Shown here piece after piece: positions 1 through 7,684 of a DNA stretch of 19,041 bases; position 1 is the first letter of the stretch, and each line of letters opens with the position of its first letter. Under the pieces are notes generated by a model. It saw nothing but the letters and a program-made list of their open reading frames with translations, was not told where the DNA came from and searched no databases. The position numbers and the translations under genes were made by a program. The stretch is from FACHB-1406 sp034189065 (GTDB lineage Bacteria > Cyanobacteriota > Cyanobacteriia > Cyanobacteriales > Spirulinaceae). The DNA lies in contig JAXHVQ010000116.1 in NCBI GenBank assembly GCA_034189065.1, positions 1-19,041 on the forward strand, read 5' to 3'.

Positions 1-129
1 GTGCAAGGGGTTTTGACTCATTTTAACGATAATTCGTCCTTTCCCATCAATTTTTTCGGGACTCTCTTGTGGTTAGTTTCCCCTTGCTGTCTGGCTTTAG
101 GCTTTTTTCAGCAAGCCCTAGTTATTTAT

Positions 130-154
130 CATTAGTCATTAGTCATTAGTCATT
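130..154. repeat. Heptanucleotide tandem repeat (STRR-type)
   Basis: CATTAGT is repeated 3.5 times without change. Seven-base tandem arrays of this kind are known in filamentous cyanobacteria as short tandemly repeated repetitive (STRR) sequences. The same motif in degenerate form recurs near 14604-14659. Confidence 0.85.
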
Positions 155-180
155 CGACGTTTCTCGTTCCCAACTCTTAA

Positions 181-240
181 CCCATCCCCCCCTCTCCCCA
201 TCCCCCGCTCCCCATCCCCCCCTCTCCCCATCCCCCGCTC
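181..240. repeat. Perfect 30-bp tandem duplication, C-rich
   Basis: Bases 181-210 and 211-240 are identical 30-mers made of CCCCATCCCC/CTCTCC blocks, and a shorter related stretch runs on to about 252. One strand is almost entirely pyrimidine. Nothing suggests coding. The remainder of 1-334 holds no convincing gene; an antisense open frame overlapping the start of the glucanase is a shadow. Confidence 0.85.
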
Positions 241-268
241 CCCCCATCCCCTATCTCTCGAGGACGAT

Positions 269-295
269 TTGCTTTTCCAATAGACTGCTTATGAT
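269..295 (+). promoter_or_regulatory. Possible promoter of the GH13 gene
   Basis: TTGCTT (269-274) and TATGAT (290-295) are separated by 15 bases, shorter than the ideal 17, and lie about 40 bases before the ATG at 335. This is a match by eye only. Confidence 0.3.
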
Positions 296-334
296 ACAAA
301 TTATTCACTCTTCCTTAAGTGCCAATGGGATATT

Positions 335-1987
335 ATGGCAAACTCTATCGAATTCAAACTTCTGGCTCCGTATAACAAAGAAGCTGCATTGATCGGCTGT
401 TTTTCTGACTGGGAAGATTTGCCGATGGAGAAAGACGAAAATGGTTATTTTCGTACCCGAGTCCAACTCGAAGATGGAATCTATCAATACAAATTTCGCG
501 TCCGTTCCAAAAGCTGGTTTTTTGAAGAAGACCAATGGACGACAGTAGTCGATCCCTACGCCACCGATATTGATAATCCTACGCAAAATGGCGTAATTCG
601 CATTAAAGATGGGGCAAAAATCGTCGATACCTATGTTTGGAAACACGACGATAAACCCTTACCCGGCGATCGCGAATTGGTCATTTACGAAGTCCATGTT
701 GGCGACTTTTCGGGAGGAGAAGACGACCCCTATCCGCGCGGTCGATACAAGCACGTTGTTGAAAAATTAGACTATCTCTGCAAACTGGGAATCAATGCCA
801 TTGAATTGATGCCAGTTAAAGAATATCCCGGCGATTATAGTTGGGGTTACAATCCGCGCTACTTTTTTGCAACCGAATCGAGTTATGGTACCACTGAGGA
901 GTTAAAAGCCTTAATTGACGAGTGCCACGCTCGAGGAATTCGCGTTATTATGGACGGCATCTTCAACCACTCCGAAGCTGAAAGTCCCCTCACCCAAATC
1001 GACCACGACTACTGGTATCACCGCGAACCGCGCGATCCCGACAATAACTGGGGACCGGAGTTCAACTACGAATTTTACGACGAAAACTGCGATCGCAAAC
1101 CGGCTTGGGAGTTTATTGGCGATACGGTGCGTTTCTGGATCCAAGAGTATCATATCGACGGCATTCGTTACGATGCAGCGCGCCAAATTGACAACTTCGA
1201 TTTCATGCACTGGATTGTGGAAGAGGCGAAAAAAACGGCGGGTGCGAAACCTTTTTATAATATTGCCGAGTATATTCCCGACACTCCCGCTATTACCAAC
1301 TCAGACGGACCGATGGACGGGTGTTGGCACGATAGTTTCTATCATACCGTCAAGCCGCTTATTTGCGGCGATACTTTCTCCCTCGAGCAACTCAAGGATG
1401 TTCTCGATGGCAAGCGCCAAGGGTTTATGGGTGCGACGAATATGGTCAACTATCTCACCAGTCACGACCACCAACGGATTATGGTGGAGTTGGCGGAACG
1501 GAAAATTTTTGATGAGGCGGCGTTTAAGCGCGTTAAGTTGGGAGTTGCTTTATTGATGACAGCCGTTGGCATTCCGATGGTGTGGATGGGTCAAGAGTTT
1601 GGCGATTATCATCCCCTAGACCCGGAACCGACAAAGATTGATTGGTCGCTACTCAGCAATGACCTCAATCGCAGTTTGTACGATTACCACCGAGGTTTGA
1701 TTCATCTTCGCAAACACAACCCGGCACTTTATACCGAGAATATTGACTTTTTCCACGAGAATCGGGAGGCGAAGGTTTTGGCTTACACTCGTTGGAATGA
1801 TGAAGGGTCTCGCGTGGTTGTAGTTGCTAATTTCTCCGATAACTTTTTAGCCAGTTATCAGGTTCCTCATTTTCCTGCCAATGGCACGTGGAACGAGTGG
1901 ACGGGAGATTACGATATTGAGTCGGGAGATGATAATATTTTAATCGATTTGCCCGAGTATGAGGCGAAGGTTTTTGTGTGGGGATAG
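335..1987 (+). CDS. GH13 alpha-amylase-family enzyme with N-terminal CBM48 domain
   Basis: This 550-residue cytosolic enzyme is predicted to act on alpha-1,4/1,6-glucans, most likely in glycogen turnover. Residues about 5-95 resemble a CBM48/isoamylase-N domain (LIGCFSDW, YQYKFRV). The (beta/alpha)8 barrel follows at about 115-430, with a C-terminal beta domain ending in EAKVFVWG. All four GH13 motifs are present: DGIFNH (D207), GIRYDAA (R278 and nucleophile D280), IAEY (acid/base E312) and SHD (H377, D378). The enzyme should therefore be active. There is no signal peptide. CBM48 plus GH13 is the arrangement of branching enzymes, isoamylases and TreZ; the YEVHVGDFSGG stretch recalls GlgB/TreZ, but the exact bond specificity cannot be read from sequence. 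The gene stands alone: the left neighbour is repeat DNA and the right side is a gene desert. The ATG at 335 fits the start of the CBM48 domain. Confidence 0.93.
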   Translation: MANSIEFKLLAPYNKEAALIGCFSDWEDLPMEKDENGYFRTRVQLEDGIYQYKFRVRSKSWFFEEDQWTTVVDPYATDIDNPTQNGVIRIKDGAKIVDTYVWKHDDKPLPGDRELVIYEVHVGDFSGGEDDPYPRGRYKHVVEKLDYLCKLGINAIELMPVKEYPGDYSWGYNPRYFFATESSYGTTEELKALIDECHARGIRVIMDGIFNHSEAESPLTQIDHDYWYHREPRDPDNNWGPEFNYEFYDENCDRKPAWEFIGDTVRFWIQEYHIDGIRYDAARQIDNFDFMHWIVEEAKKTAGAKPFYNIAEYIPDTPAITNSDGPMDGCWHDSFYHTVKPLICGDTFSLEQLKDVLDGKRQGFMGATNMVNYLTSHDHQRIMVELAERKIFDEAAFKRVKLGVALLMTAVGIPMVWMGQEFGDYHPLDPEPTKIDWSLLSNDLNRSLYDYHRGLIHLRKHNPALYTENIDFFHENREAKVLAYTRWNDEGSRVVVVANFSDNFLASYQVPHFPANGTWNEWTGDYDIESGDDNILIDLPEYEAKVFVWG

Positions 1988-2345
1988 AACCGACGCGCGC
2001 GTTGGGCGTGTAGCAAAAGTTCTCTTCTAAGCGACGCGCATTTAAAGAGCGCAACTCGCTACTGCTGCTGAGAATTGAACATCGCAATTCTTTAAACCGA
2101 ATCGCTTAATTGTATCGGTTTACGCGATCGCAATCGACTAACTTAGTGTAATCTGAAATTATCCTCTTGCTATCTCAATTTCGTTAAGCACTTGCCCAAA
2201 ATAAACGATCCATGATACCCAACTCAAAATCCTACTGTGCCTCAGTGTTCATAAATCGCTGCGCGTAATTTATTTTTGCTAGGTACTTACTTTATCGGGG
2301 TGCAATACGATACCAGTTTCCTTTGTTGTTTACGAGTTTTTATAT

Positions 2346-2549
2346 ATGATGAATGCGATCGCGTCCGGGAAATTGAAAACCACCCTCGCTCAATTGAAAG
2401 TCCAAACAAACCGAGAATCGATATGCCCGCTATTGGAATTTCTAGCAATGATGGATGACAAGGCGGTTTGCGATCGCATTGCCCGGAAATTGGATACGTC
2501 GGACCGAGTTCAGTCTAATTCTCCTGCTTTAAGGGTGCGGGGATTTTAA
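2346..2549 (+). CDS. Doubtful small hypothetical protein (67 aa)
   Basis: I do not recognise this frame. It has two HIP1 octamers read as AIA and DRIA, as in real cyanobacterial genes, and an amphipathic-looking middle (about residues 8-52, LKTTLAQLK and PLLEFLAMMDD). It lacks a Shine-Dalgarno site and sits in a repeat-rich gene desert. It could be a real small gene, a fragment of a lost gene, or chance. Confidence 0.22.
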   Translation: MMNAIASGKLKTTLAQLKVQTNRESICPLLEFLAMMDDKAVCDRIARKLDTSDRVQSNSPALRVRGF

Positions 2550-2611
2550 AGTACATCGCATTTCCCTTTATACCCAGTCTAGTTTTTTGGGCTTTAAAGA
2601 TAAAAGCAGAA

Positions 2612-2716
2612 TAAGTAGGTGGGCAAAAATAAACGCATAACCTCGAAAACCGTATTCCTTGCCAGGTAAGGGTTTTAGCTGGAGATATTGTTCTTTTAAT
2701 TACGCCCACCTACTTA
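2612..2716. mobile_element. MITE-like element, 13-bp perfect terminal inverted repeats
   Basis: TAAGTAGGTGGGC at 2612-2624 is exactly inverted at 2704-2716, giving a 105-bp element with no gene inside. If the terminal TA pairs (2612-2613 and 2715-2716) are a duplicated target, the ends AGTAGGTGGGC fit a non-autonomous IS630/Tc1-mariner-type element, which inserts at TA. The family assignment is inference from the ends only. Confidence 0.65.
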
Positions 2717-2746
2717 CTTAAGAAGTTTAGGCAAGCTAGTTTTACC

Positions 2747-2767
2747 AATTAATAATTAATAATTGAT
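2747..2767. repeat. Heptanucleotide tandem repeat
   Basis: AATTAAT occurs twice, followed by AATTGAT. It is a short array with period 7 lying between the two inverted-repeat elements. Confidence 0.6.
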
Positions 2768-2819
2768 TAATTGGGTCTAAGGCCTCTTCGTAAAGGAAGA
2801 AATCGATCGTTTGTCGCCT

Positions 2820-2964
2820 ATATAGCATTTCCGCTCCGAGACGTAAACGGAGATGAGAAATCGTCTACTTTTAATAATTCCTCGCTCCTCTCTCAAATTC
2901 TGAATTCTGAATTCTGAATTCTGTACGAAATGAGAGTTTTACATCTCAAACGGAAATGCTATAT
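2820..2964. mobile_element. Second MITE-like inverted-repeat element
   Basis: ATATAGCATTTCCG at 2820-2833 is exactly inverted at 2951-2964. The inverted repeat continues imperfectly inwards (GAGACGTAAA on the left against GAGATGTAAA read from the right). Ends near TA suggest the same class of TA-targeting element as its neighbour, but the terminal sequence differs, so it belongs to a different family. A heptamer array lies inside it. Confidence 0.6.
2896..2923. repeat. Heptanucleotide tandem repeat
   Basis: AATTCTG is repeated four times without change, inside the 2820-2964 inverted-repeat element. Confidence 0.85.
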
Positions 2965-3109
2965 TCAAAAATTCCCGCTTGAATGCAGATTCTGTGCAAT
3001 TTGTCAACCTCCCCTTTCCCTTTTCCTCATTAAGGAAAGAGTAAAGATGAGGTCAAAGTGCCTGAATTGCCGCAGACCATTGAACCGAACAATCAATAAT
3101 CGACTTCCT

Positions 3110-4411
3110 TTACTGCATCGTTGCCAAACTGTTGGGGGTAGCAGGAACAGTTTGACCTAAGCGAATGGTATTTAATACGCTAACCGCCCTCGCGTATTGG
3201 GGGTCTCGTTGGGTCCCTTTCAACACGGAAGGAACTTCTTCCATCGAATCGAGTTGAATATTGGGTGTAATTCCTTGCGCATTAATATCCACGCCGCTGG
3301 GGGGATAATAGCGAGAAATTGTCACCGCTAAACCCGAACCGTCAGATAGGGGATGAACCGATTGAACTAATCCTTTGCCAAAGGTTCGCGTTCCCACAAC
3401 CGTCGCTCGTTTATTATCCTTTAATGCACCGGCTAAAATTTCGCTGGCGCTGGCAGAATAGCCGTCTACTAAAACCACAAGGGGAAGATTAGTAATCGAA
3501 GTGCGATTGGCAGAATATTCGCGATCGCCTCCTTTACGATCCACCGTCCGCACAATAGGCCCGTTTTCAATCCACATCCGCGCAATATCAACGCTGGCAA
3601 AAAGCAAACCGCCGGGATTGCCGCGCAAATCTAACACAAACCCTTCCACATTCTCCGCCTCTAATTTCTCAACTGCCTTCTTCATTTGTTCGGCGGCATG
3701 GGAACTAAACTCATCTAAACGAAGATAGCCAATGCGCATTTGATTTTCTTGTTTGAGGCTGTAGTGGAGAACCGGAACCTCAATCTGCGCGCGAGTGAGT
3801 TGTACTTCAAACGAACCTTCCACCGCACGCGAAATCTCCAGGGTAATATCGGTGCCTTCTTCTCCTCGAATCAACTCCGAGGCTTGTTCCACCGTCATCA
3901 AAGCCGTCGATTTGCCGTCAATTGTAATCACTTTATCCCCAGAACGAATTCCCGCCGCACTTGCTGGCGAATTTTCCAAGGGTTCGACGACAGTTAACAT
4001 TTGAGTCTGGGGGTTCACTTCCAAACGAATGCCGATCCCCGATAGTTCGCCGGTGGTTTGGTCGGTCAAAAATTCGTATTGTTGGGGATCGAGGAAACGA
4101 GTATAGGGATCGCCGAGTTCCTTTAACGCTTGGCGAATCGCTTCGTAAGCTTCTTCCGTTGAGGTGTATTCTCGTTCCAACAATTCGCTGCGCGTCGCCA
4201 ACCAATCAGCTTGGTCGAAGGTGTAACTGATAAATTCGCGGTTGACAATTTGCCAAACTTCATCTACGACGGCCTTGGGACTACTTTCTAACGCGGCGTG
4301 TACCGAAGGACTCAACGCAGGCGTTAAGACGGAAGTGACGGCTAGGGTCGCGATCGCGCTGTTGGCGAGGAGGGTCGAGATCGAGGAAAACAGTCTGCGC
4401 GGTTGATTCAT
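3110..4411 (-). CDS. Exported C-terminal processing peptidase (S41A, CtpA/CtpB type)
   Basis: This 433-residue serine protease of the tail-specific family cleaves near the C-terminus of exported proteins; one cyanobacterial member matures the photosystem II D1 precursor. A Sec signal peptide is visible: basic MNQPRR, a hydrophobic stretch at about 14-32, and an AXA-type cut after VHA at about residue 39. It therefore acts in the lumen or periplasm. A PDZ domain spans about 113-195 (SGIGIRLEV, GDKVITIDGKS). The protease core has DLRGNPGGLL (261-270), the catalytic Ser321 in SASASEILAGAL and Lys346 in TFGKGL, 25 residues apart as in D1 protease. Cyanobacteria carry CtpA, CtpB and CtpC paralogues. 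The N-terminus and the SYTFDQADW region remind me most of CtpB, but I cannot settle which one this is. It is read alone, with an upstream intergenic region of 258 bp in which I see no clear promoter. Confidence 0.93.
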   Translation of the reverse strand: MNQPRRLFSSISTLLANSAIATLAVTSVLTPALSPSVHAALESSPKAVVDEVWQIVNREFISYTFDQADWLATRSELLEREYTSTEEAYEAIRQALKELGDPYTRFLDPQQYEFLTDQTTGELSGIGIRLEVNPQTQMLTVVEPLENSPASAAGIRSGDKVITIDGKSTALMTVEQASELIRGEEGTDITLEISRAVEGSFEVQLTRAQIEVPVLHYSLKQENQMRIGYLRLDEFSSHAAEQMKKAVEKLEAENVEGFVLDLRGNPGGLLFASVDIARMWIENGPIVRTVDRKGGDREYSANRTSITNLPLVVLVDGYSASASEILAGALKDNKRATVVGTRTFGKGLVQSVHPLSDGSGLAVTISRYYPPSGVDINAQGITPNIQLDSMEEVPSVLKGTQRDPQYARAVSVLNTIRLGQTVPATPNSLATMQ

Positions 4412-4669
4412 GGAAGGGTTTGCGGATTTGGATTTTTAGGGTCTACCTTGCGTTGCAATCATTGGCTGCAATTTTAAACTCTGTTGCGCTCTCGAAAAGG
4501 GCGATCGCAACGTTTATTTATTCTTTTGAAAGGGGATGTCGTCTTGTTTCTCGGTTTGATTCGAGCAGTTACTAACGCCGACTGAGGCTCCCTTTGACCA
4601 TAGTCCAGCCCCCTGCGAGACATTTTGCTTGGGGTGACACTTCAACCATTGTCATCTCCGGGCTTATAC

Positions 4670-5113
4670 TCAGACGAGGATGTCCCCTCCTAAATCGCGA
4701 GCGAGGAATTCCAAAAGAATCTTTCGATGCTTGGGACTTAACGGTCTGACTTGTCCGGCGCGATGGGAGTAAAATTCGCCCCGCTTAATATCTTGGGGAG
4801 TCAATAGTCCCATGTCCCAGCCTTCAGCAAGAACTAAGCGATCGAGGGATACCGTCAAAGGGGCGTAAAACACATGACGTGCGATTTTGGAGTCGCAGTA
4901 ACAGCCCAATTTAGTTGGCTCTATTGGTAAAGTATAACCGATCTCTTCTTGAATCTCTCGCTTTACTGCTTCTAATGGGGTTTCTCCCGGTTCGATGTGA
5001 CCGCCGAAAAAAGCCCAATATCCGGGATACACAATGGTGGGGATATTATCGCGCAGTTGCATTAAATACCGTCCCTGGCGATACAAAATTGCCGTAGCTA
5101 CGGGAATTACCAT
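4670..5113 (-). CDS. Nudix hydrolase
   Basis: This 147-residue enzyme hydrolyses a nucleoside diphosphate linked to another group X; the substrate is unknown. The Nudix box is complete: Gly39, Glu45, then REIQEEIG (Arg53, Glu54, Glu57, Glu58 and Gly60 for metal and catalysis). The N-terminal VATAILYRQGRYLMQLRD is the usual first strand pair. I chose the ATG at 5113, which overlaps the stop of the upstream gene as TGATG; a TTG one codon earlier is less likely. This arrangement implies translational coupling with the OB-fold-like gene before it, although no functional link is evident. Confidence 0.88.
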   Translation of the reverse strand: MVIPVATAILYRQGRYLMQLRDNIPTIVYPGYWAFFGGHIEPGETPLEAVKREIQEEIGYTLPIEPTKLGCYCDSKIARHVFYAPLTVSLDRLVLAEGWDMGLLTPQDIKRGEFYSHRAGQVRPLSPKHRKILLEFLARDLGGDILV

Positions 5114-5481
5114 CAAAGTCGCTCCAATTCTTTAATGTAAGTTTCTCCTAAATCCTGTTTGCCCAGGGGAATCTCTCGCTGCTGGGGCTGTCCGCGCAGC
5201 ACCACGCGATCGCCTGTTTCGGGCAGAGTCGCCGCGCTGATGACCCAAATTTGTCCGGTTTCGTCGCGCAGTAAGTAGCCGCCTCCTTGCAAAAATGGGG
5301 CGCGTTGAACGACTTCGCCTTTGAGATAAACGGGCGATGGGGCTAAACTGGACGAGTAAATAATTTGGCCAATGGGAGAAGTTGGTACCTGGGGCGTATT
5401 TTCCCCTAAAGATAAACCCTGGCAATTTAAAAAAAAGGGCGACGCGATCGCCAGTAAACTCAGCCGAAAAACTTGCTTCAT
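5113..5481 (-). CDS. Small secreted OB-fold-like protein
   Basis: This protein of 122 residues has unknown function. It begins with a basic residue and a hydrophobic signal segment (about residues 2-19) followed by FLNCQG. A cysteine at this place suggests a lipoprotein, but Asn before the Cys departs from the usual lipobox. The mature part has the alternating pattern of a five-stranded OB fold (VYLKGEVVQRAPFL, GYLLRDETGQIWVIS, GDRVVLRGQ). I chose the ATG at 5481 because the signal segment starts there and GGCGGA lies just upstream; the open frame runs on to 5628, but that extension is not signal-like. It overlaps the Nudix gene by TGATG, so the two form an operon. Confidence 0.65.
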   Translation of the reverse strand: MKQVFRLSLLAIASPFFLNCQGLSLGENTPQVPTSPIGQIIYSSSLAPSPVYLKGEVVQRAPFLQGGGYLLRDETGQIWVISAATLPETGDRVVLRGQPQQREIPLGKQDLGETYIKELERL

Positions 5482-5722
5482 AATTTCCGCCAATGTGAAA
5501 TAGCAGCCAAAACCCCGATTAAATAGTTGGAACTCAAGGCTTATTGTACCCCTTACACTTCTAGCAAGGGATATTTCGACTGTCGCTTTCGGCGCGCGGA
5601 CGTTTTGACCGAAAATAACGAAATACAAGCCTTGCCCTTGAGGGCAACTTTTCTAAGCAAGTTTTGACCGATGAAGGCTGCACCTCTAGTCGCCGAAACT
5701 CTTAGACTACCGGTGGTTTCTT

Positions 5723-5742
5723 AATTTTTAATTTTTAATTTA
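5723..5742. repeat. Heptanucleotide tandem repeat, AT-rich
   Basis: AATTTTT occurs twice plus a partial third copy, upstream of trmFO. Confidence 0.6.
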
Positions 5743-5768
5743 TACAACTTTAGCGAGAAATTTAACCT

Positions 5769-5774
5769 TACAAT
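5769..5774 (+). promoter_or_regulatory. Possible -10 box of trmFO
   Basis: TACAAT lies 28 bases before the trmFO ATG. No good -35 element is seen at the right distance, so this is a weak call. Confidence 0.3.
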
Positions 5775-5802
5775 AGAACTTTAAGTTGGCTTAATCGATC
5801 GC

Positions 5803-7176
5803 ATGAAGAGAGCAGAAATTCACGTTATTGGGGGCGGTTTGGCGGGAACGGAGGCAGCGTGGCAAATCGCCCGGGCTGGTGTTCCGGTGGTTTTGTCGGA
5901 AATGCGCCCTTTACGCACTTCGCCAGCCCACCATAGCGAGGAATTAGCCGAATTGGTGTGCAGCAATTCCTTTGGGGCAAAGGCAAGCGATCGCGCGGCG
6001 GGTCTCCTCCACGAAGAGTTGCGCCGTTTGGACTCGCTGATTATTGCCAAGGCTGACGAACACGCGGTTCCCGCAGGCGGCGCGCTGGCGGTGGATCGCG
6101 CCTTGTTTAGCCGCCAACTGACGGAGGCGATCGCGTCCCACCCCCTCATTGAGTTGCGACGGGAGGAAGTCCCGGAAATCCCGCCAGATACGCCTGTTGT
6201 CCTGGCTACCGGTCCCCTCACCAGTCCCGCCTTGGCTGAGGCGTTACAGCGCTTTACGGGTATGGACTATTTAAGTTTTTTCGATGCGGCGAGTCCCATT
6301 GTGGTGGGCGAGTCTATTAATCGCGACCTTGCCTTTCTCGCCTCGCGCTACGATAAGGGCGAAGCGGCTTATCTCAACTGCCCCTTTAATCGGGAGCAAT
6401 ATTTGATGTTTTGGGAGGAGCTGTGCAGGGCAGAACAAGCGCCCGTTAAGGAGTTTGAACGGGAGAATGCTAAGTTTTTTGAGGGGTGTCTCCCCATTGA
6501 GGAGTTGGCGCAGCGAGGGGAAGATACCATGCGTTACGGCCCCCTCAAACCCGTTGGCTTGTTGGATCCTCGCCACAAGGAACAATTGGAAGGGGACGCG
6601 ATCGCGAAACCTTATGCTGTGGTTCAGTTGCGCCAGGAAGATCGCGCCGGCCAACTGTGGAATTTAGTTGGATTCCAAACTAACTTGCGTTGGGGGGAAC
6701 AAAAGCGCGTTTTTCGCTTAATTCCGGGGTTGGAGGAGGCGGAGTTCGTGCGCATGGGCGTAATGCACCGCAATACGTTTATGAATTCGCCTCAATTATT
6801 GAATCCGACGCTGCAATTTCGGACGCGCGCGACGCTATTGGCGGCGGGACAGTTAATTGGAACCGAAGGATATACGGCAGCGGCAGCGGGAGGTTGGCTG
6901 GCGGGAACCAATGCGGCGCGCTTGGTTTTGGGGTTGGAACCAGTGACGCTGCCTCCCACAACGATGATGGGGGCGCTGTTTGAGTTTATTACGAGTGCGT
7001 CTCCCAAGCATTTTCAGCCGATGCCGCCTAATTTTGGCATTATACCGGCGTTGGAAAAGCGCATTCGCAGCAAACCCGAACGGTATAAGGCCTATCGCGA
7101 TCGCGCTTTTGCCGATCTAGCGAGATTTTCCGACGAATGTTTAAAAACTCCCGCGCTTGTGGGGGCAAATTCGTAA
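5803..7176 (+). CDS. trmFO: TrmFO, folate- and FAD-dependent tRNA (uracil-54-C5)-methyltransferase
   Basis: This 457-residue flavoenzyme makes ribothymidine at position 54 of the tRNA T-loop, taking the methyl group from methylenetetrahydrofolate and electrons from reduced FAD. The FAD-binding Rossmann motif VIGGGLAGTEAAW begins at residue 8. The conserved ELVCSNSFGAK carries Cys53 and FEGCLPIEE carries Cys229, equivalent to the two functional cysteines known in the Bacillus and Thermus enzymes. GYTAAAAGGWLAGTNAAR near the C-terminus is the second conserved FAD/folate region. Length is normal. There is no signal peptide, so it is cytosolic. A second, diverged copy of its last 25 codons lies 590 bases downstream, and a strong terminator follows the stop. 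Confidence 0.96.
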   Translation: MKRAEIHVIGGGLAGTEAAWQIARAGVPVVLSEMRPLRTSPAHHSEELAELVCSNSFGAKASDRAAGLLHEELRRLDSLIIAKADEHAVPAGGALAVDRALFSRQLTEAIASHPLIELRREEVPEIPPDTPVVLATGPLTSPALAEALQRFTGMDYLSFFDAASPIVVGESINRDLAFLASRYDKGEAAYLNCPFNREQYLMFWEELCRAEQAPVKEFERENAKFFEGCLPIEELAQRGEDTMRYGPLKPVGLLDPRHKEQLEGDAIAKPYAVVQLRQEDRAGQLWNLVGFQTNLRWGEQKRVFRLIPGLEEAEFVRMGVMHRNTFMNSPQLLNPTLQFRTRATLLAAGQLIGTEGYTAAAAGGWLAGTNAARLVLGLEPVTLPPTTMMGALFEFITSASPKHFQPMPPNFGIIPALEKRIRSKPERYKAYRDRAFADLARFSDECLKTPALVGANS

Positions 7177-7190
7177 TTTTTTAAGGAAAA

Positions 7191-7229
7191 GCACGCAGAC
7201 AGCAAGGTTAAAACCCCGCTGTCTGTGCG
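7191..7229 (+). other. Hairpin downstream of trmFO
   Basis: CAGACAGC (7196-7203) pairs with GCTGTCTG (7218-7225), extended by a G-U pair and further partial pairing. No T-run follows, so it is not itself an intrinsic terminator. It precedes the terminator hairpin by about 35 bases; together they could be the structured 3' end of the trmFO transcript or a small RNA. Confidence 0.5.
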
Positions 7230-7263
7230 GGTAAAGGTTTAACAAAAGAAGATGAGAAACGCC

Positions 7264-7302
7264 AAGTAGCGCCTAGCAGCAGGCTATTGCGCTACTTTTT
7301 TT
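7264..7302 (+). terminator. Intrinsic terminator
   Basis: AAGTAGCGC (7264-7272) pairs with GCGCTACTT (7289-7297). The stem continues as TAGC/GCTA across a small internal loop, and seven Ts follow (7296-7302). This is the strongest intrinsic terminator in the window and probably ends trmFO transcription. Confidence 0.85.
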
Positions 7303-7411
7303 GGCGATCGCGAACAGCGAGGTGCATACCCCATGAATCAGATGGTTCTGGCTTTGATTGCCGATGGTGGCATCCTTTCGTGGGTGCATCTCAAGAGTTA
7401 GAATACACTAA

Positions 7412-7446
7412 ATTCACTATTTGTGCAATATGTGTAGATAGTGAAT
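7412..7446 (+). promoter_or_regulatory. Inverted repeat, possible operator of the RHH gene
   Basis: ATTCACTAT (7412-7420) is exactly inverted at 7438-7446 with 17 bases between, ending 29 bases before the ribbon-helix-helix start codon. A TAGAAT at 7399-7404 could be a -10 box just upstream. RHH proteins commonly bind such sites and repress their own genes; the link here is inference. Confidence 0.4.
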
Positions 7447-7475
7447 ACTGTTAAAGCAGTAAGCTAGATGGGGAA

Positions 7476-7679
7476 ATGACTACAGATAGTGAAAAGCAAG
7501 TGGCGAAACCGCGAGTAACGGTGTCTCTTCCTCAAGACGTATATGACTACCTACTTAAAAGGGCAGACAAGGAGATCAGACCCATCTCCAATTTGGTCGA
7601 ATTTTTAGTCGTTACAACCGTCCGAAGTCAGTCGGATTTTGAAAACAAAGATTCAACAGACGACTCGCCAAGAGAATGA
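7476..7679 (+). CDS. Ribbon-helix-helix (CopG/Arc-like) small protein
   Basis: This 67-residue putative DNA-binding protein has a short polar N-terminus, then the beta strand RVTVSLPQDVYDYLLKRA and a second helix PISNLVEFLVVTT, the classic order of an RHH dimerisation domain (about residues 13-50). The C-terminal tail is acidic and disordered. GGGGAA directly before the ATG may serve as a ribosome-binding site. Such proteins are antitoxins or plasmid/phage-type regulators. No toxin gene directly follows; instead its stop codon lies five bases before a duplicated trmFO tail, so the gene sits inside what looks like an inserted segment. The target is unknown, and an inverted repeat upstream may be its own operator. 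Confidence 0.7.
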   Translation: MTTDSEKQVAKPRVTVSLPQDVYDYLLKRADKEIRPISNLVEFLVVTTVRSQSDFENKDSTDDSPRE

Positions 7680-7684
7680 CGCGC

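Larger units (their letters stand above)
1988..3109. other. Gene-poor region with repeats
   Basis: This stretch of 1.1 kb lies between the GH13 gene and the convergent protease gene. It contains one doubtful small open frame (2346-2549), two inverted-repeat elements (2612-2716 and 2820-2964), two heptamer arrays and a weak hairpin at 2071-2091 (AGAATTG/CAATTCT) that could be a poor terminator for the GH13 gene. I see no other coding signal, RNA gene or recognisable pseudogene. Confidence 0.6.
5482..5802. other. Divergent intergenic region
   Basis: These 321 bases separate the OB-fold-like gene (-) from trmFO (+). They hold possible -10 boxes for each side (TACAAT on the minus strand at 5543-5548 and on the plus strand at 5769-5774) without convincing -35 boxes, and an AT-rich heptamer array. 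No RNA gene is seen. Confidence 0.5.

Noticed and set aside
915..1556. 213-codon open frame inside the GH13 gene, and the antisense one at 911-1210
   Set aside because: Both lie wholly within a gene with complete GH13 motifs; their translations are low-complexity and match no family I know.
5482..5628. Longer N-terminus for the OB-fold-like protein
   Set aside because: It would place a signal peptide in the middle of the protein; the ATG at 5481 begins directly at that signal.
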